Positions 63,627 to 64,000 of a DNA stretch of 64,000 bases are shown piece after piece. The position numbers and the translations under genes were made by a program. The stretch is from Sphingomonas horti (GTDB lineage: Bacteria > Pseudomonadota > Alphaproteobacteria > Sphingomonadales > Sphingomonadaceae), in the NCBI RefSeq assembly GCF_009753715.1, contig NZ_WQMS01000013.1:376321-440320 (forward strand). Direction: 5' to 3'. A model generated the notes under the pieces. The model saw only the letters and a list, made by a program, of their open reading frames with translations, was not told the origin of the DNA and did not search any database. How positions within the stretch are numbered: the first letter of the stretch is position 1; every line of letters starts with the position of its first letter.

Positions 63627-64000
63627 TCAGATGACGAAGAAGTCCGTCGATGACAGCGCCGCGTGCGGCTGCAACGTCGCAAAAAGCGTGGCCGACGCGC
63701 CACCACGGCCGTCGGCGTCGTAGAATAGACTACCGGTCGCCTGATCGAAGATGATGCGATCGCTGGAGTCCGCTGCCGCGGTCCCGATCGTAAAAGCATC
63801 CGCCGAAAGGCTGCCGACAGCCAATTGCGTGAATATTGCGTTTTCCAGGTGGATTTTGTCGGTTCCACTGATGAAGTCGGTTAGCTGGTCGACATCGCCC
63901 TGGCCGATCCGGGTGTTGAACACGAAGACATCGTTCCCTTCGCCGCCGGTCAGCTTGTCGCGGCCGAGTCCGCCCATGAGGGTGTCGGCGCCGCCGTTGC
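63627..64000 (-). CDS. RTX (calcium-binding repeat) protein, C-terminal part (cut by window edge)
   Basis: 124 codons of the 3' end; the gene extends past 64000. One clear nonapeptide repeat run NGGADTLMGGLGRDKLTGGE with GGxGxDxL spacing is followed by NDVFVFNTRIGQGDVDQLTDF and the terminal IIFDQATGSLFYDADG typical of C-terminal RTX/serralysin-like secretion domains. Such proteins are secreted by type I systems; the enzymatic part is outside the window. Confidence 0.88.
   Translation of the reverse strand, partial: NGGADTLMGGLGRDKLTGGEGNDVFVFNTRIGQGDVDQLTDFISGTDKIHLENAIFTQLAVGSLSADAFTIGTAAADSSDRIIFDQATGSLFYDADGRGGASATLFATLQPHAALSSTDFFVI

Noticed and set aside
1..64000. CRISPR arrays, tRNA or rRNA genes, insertion sequences, prophage
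   Set aside because: No regularly spaced direct repeats, cloverleaf-like sequences, rRNA conserved segments or transposase/integrase motifs were seen on either strand.

Overview
The window reads as chromosome of a GC-rich alphaproteobacterium, most likely a sphingomonad (Sphingomonas or a close relative). This rests on three things. The nuo gene order is the alphaproteobacterial one, with birA, coaX, RNase J and a DUF1467 gene following nuoN. A zapA gene is followed by a 6S RNA. The TonB-dependent receptor and the many short inverted-repeat elements (cores such as CCCCGCGAAAGCGGGG and CCCTCCCGCTTGCGGGAGGG) are of the kind common in this group. Identification is from protein and motif recognition only; no search was run.

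Region 1 (1-10.6 kb) is an export and signalling locus. On the minus strand a membrane-fusion protein, a MacB/LolD-type ATPase and at least three tandem FtsX-like permeases form one operon. On the plus strand a sigma-54-type response regulator and its histidine kinase are transcribed divergently. The intergenic region holds a near-consensus -24/-12 (sigma-54) promoter facing the exporter operon, tandem TGTCCG-N4-CGGACA sites next to both units, and a 46-codon gene for a tiny exported peptide. This is the best candidate in the window for an undescribed regulated system.

Region 2 (10.7-15.1 kb) holds less-characterised genes: a 99-residue orphan, a two-domain protein resembling an inositol-phosphate cytidylyltransferase/CDP-alcohol transferase that has lost its catalytic aspartates, an Hpt-like domain lacking the phospho-accepting histidine, a long membrane-anchored coiled-coil protein and a DUF1467 protein.

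Region 3 (15.1-35.8 kb, minus strand) is the complex I operon nuoA-N followed by birA, coaX and rnj. It carries unusual passengers: a small coiled-coil gene between nuoD and nuoE, two paralogous exported proteins between nuoF and nuoG, and palindromic repeats in many of the gene gaps.

Region 4 (35.9-43 kb) contains an MFS transporter, SuhB, EF-P, a LytM/M23 protein with an L,D-transpeptidase (cell wall), ThiE and a divergent DUF72 gene, then a repeat-rich gap. Region 5 (43-49.6 kb, minus strand) is a central carbon operon: transketolase, gap, a MOSC protein, pgk, class I fructose-bisphosphate aldolase, an ABM-fold exported protein and an O-methyltransferase.

Region 6 (49.7-64 kb) contains a small coiled-coil gene, zapA and 6S RNA; fabD-fabG; a diacylglycerol-kinase-like protein; a Rieske oxygenase divergent from a D-aminoacylase-type amidohydrolase; a lower-GC membrane protein; rpsF-rpsR-rplI; a 70-residue hydrophilic protein; a DUF4336 protein; two tiny membrane-peptide ORFs; folE; a TonB-dependent receptor; and the C-terminal part of an RTX-repeat protein cut by the window edge. 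I saw no rRNA, tRNA, CRISPR array, transposase or phage gene.
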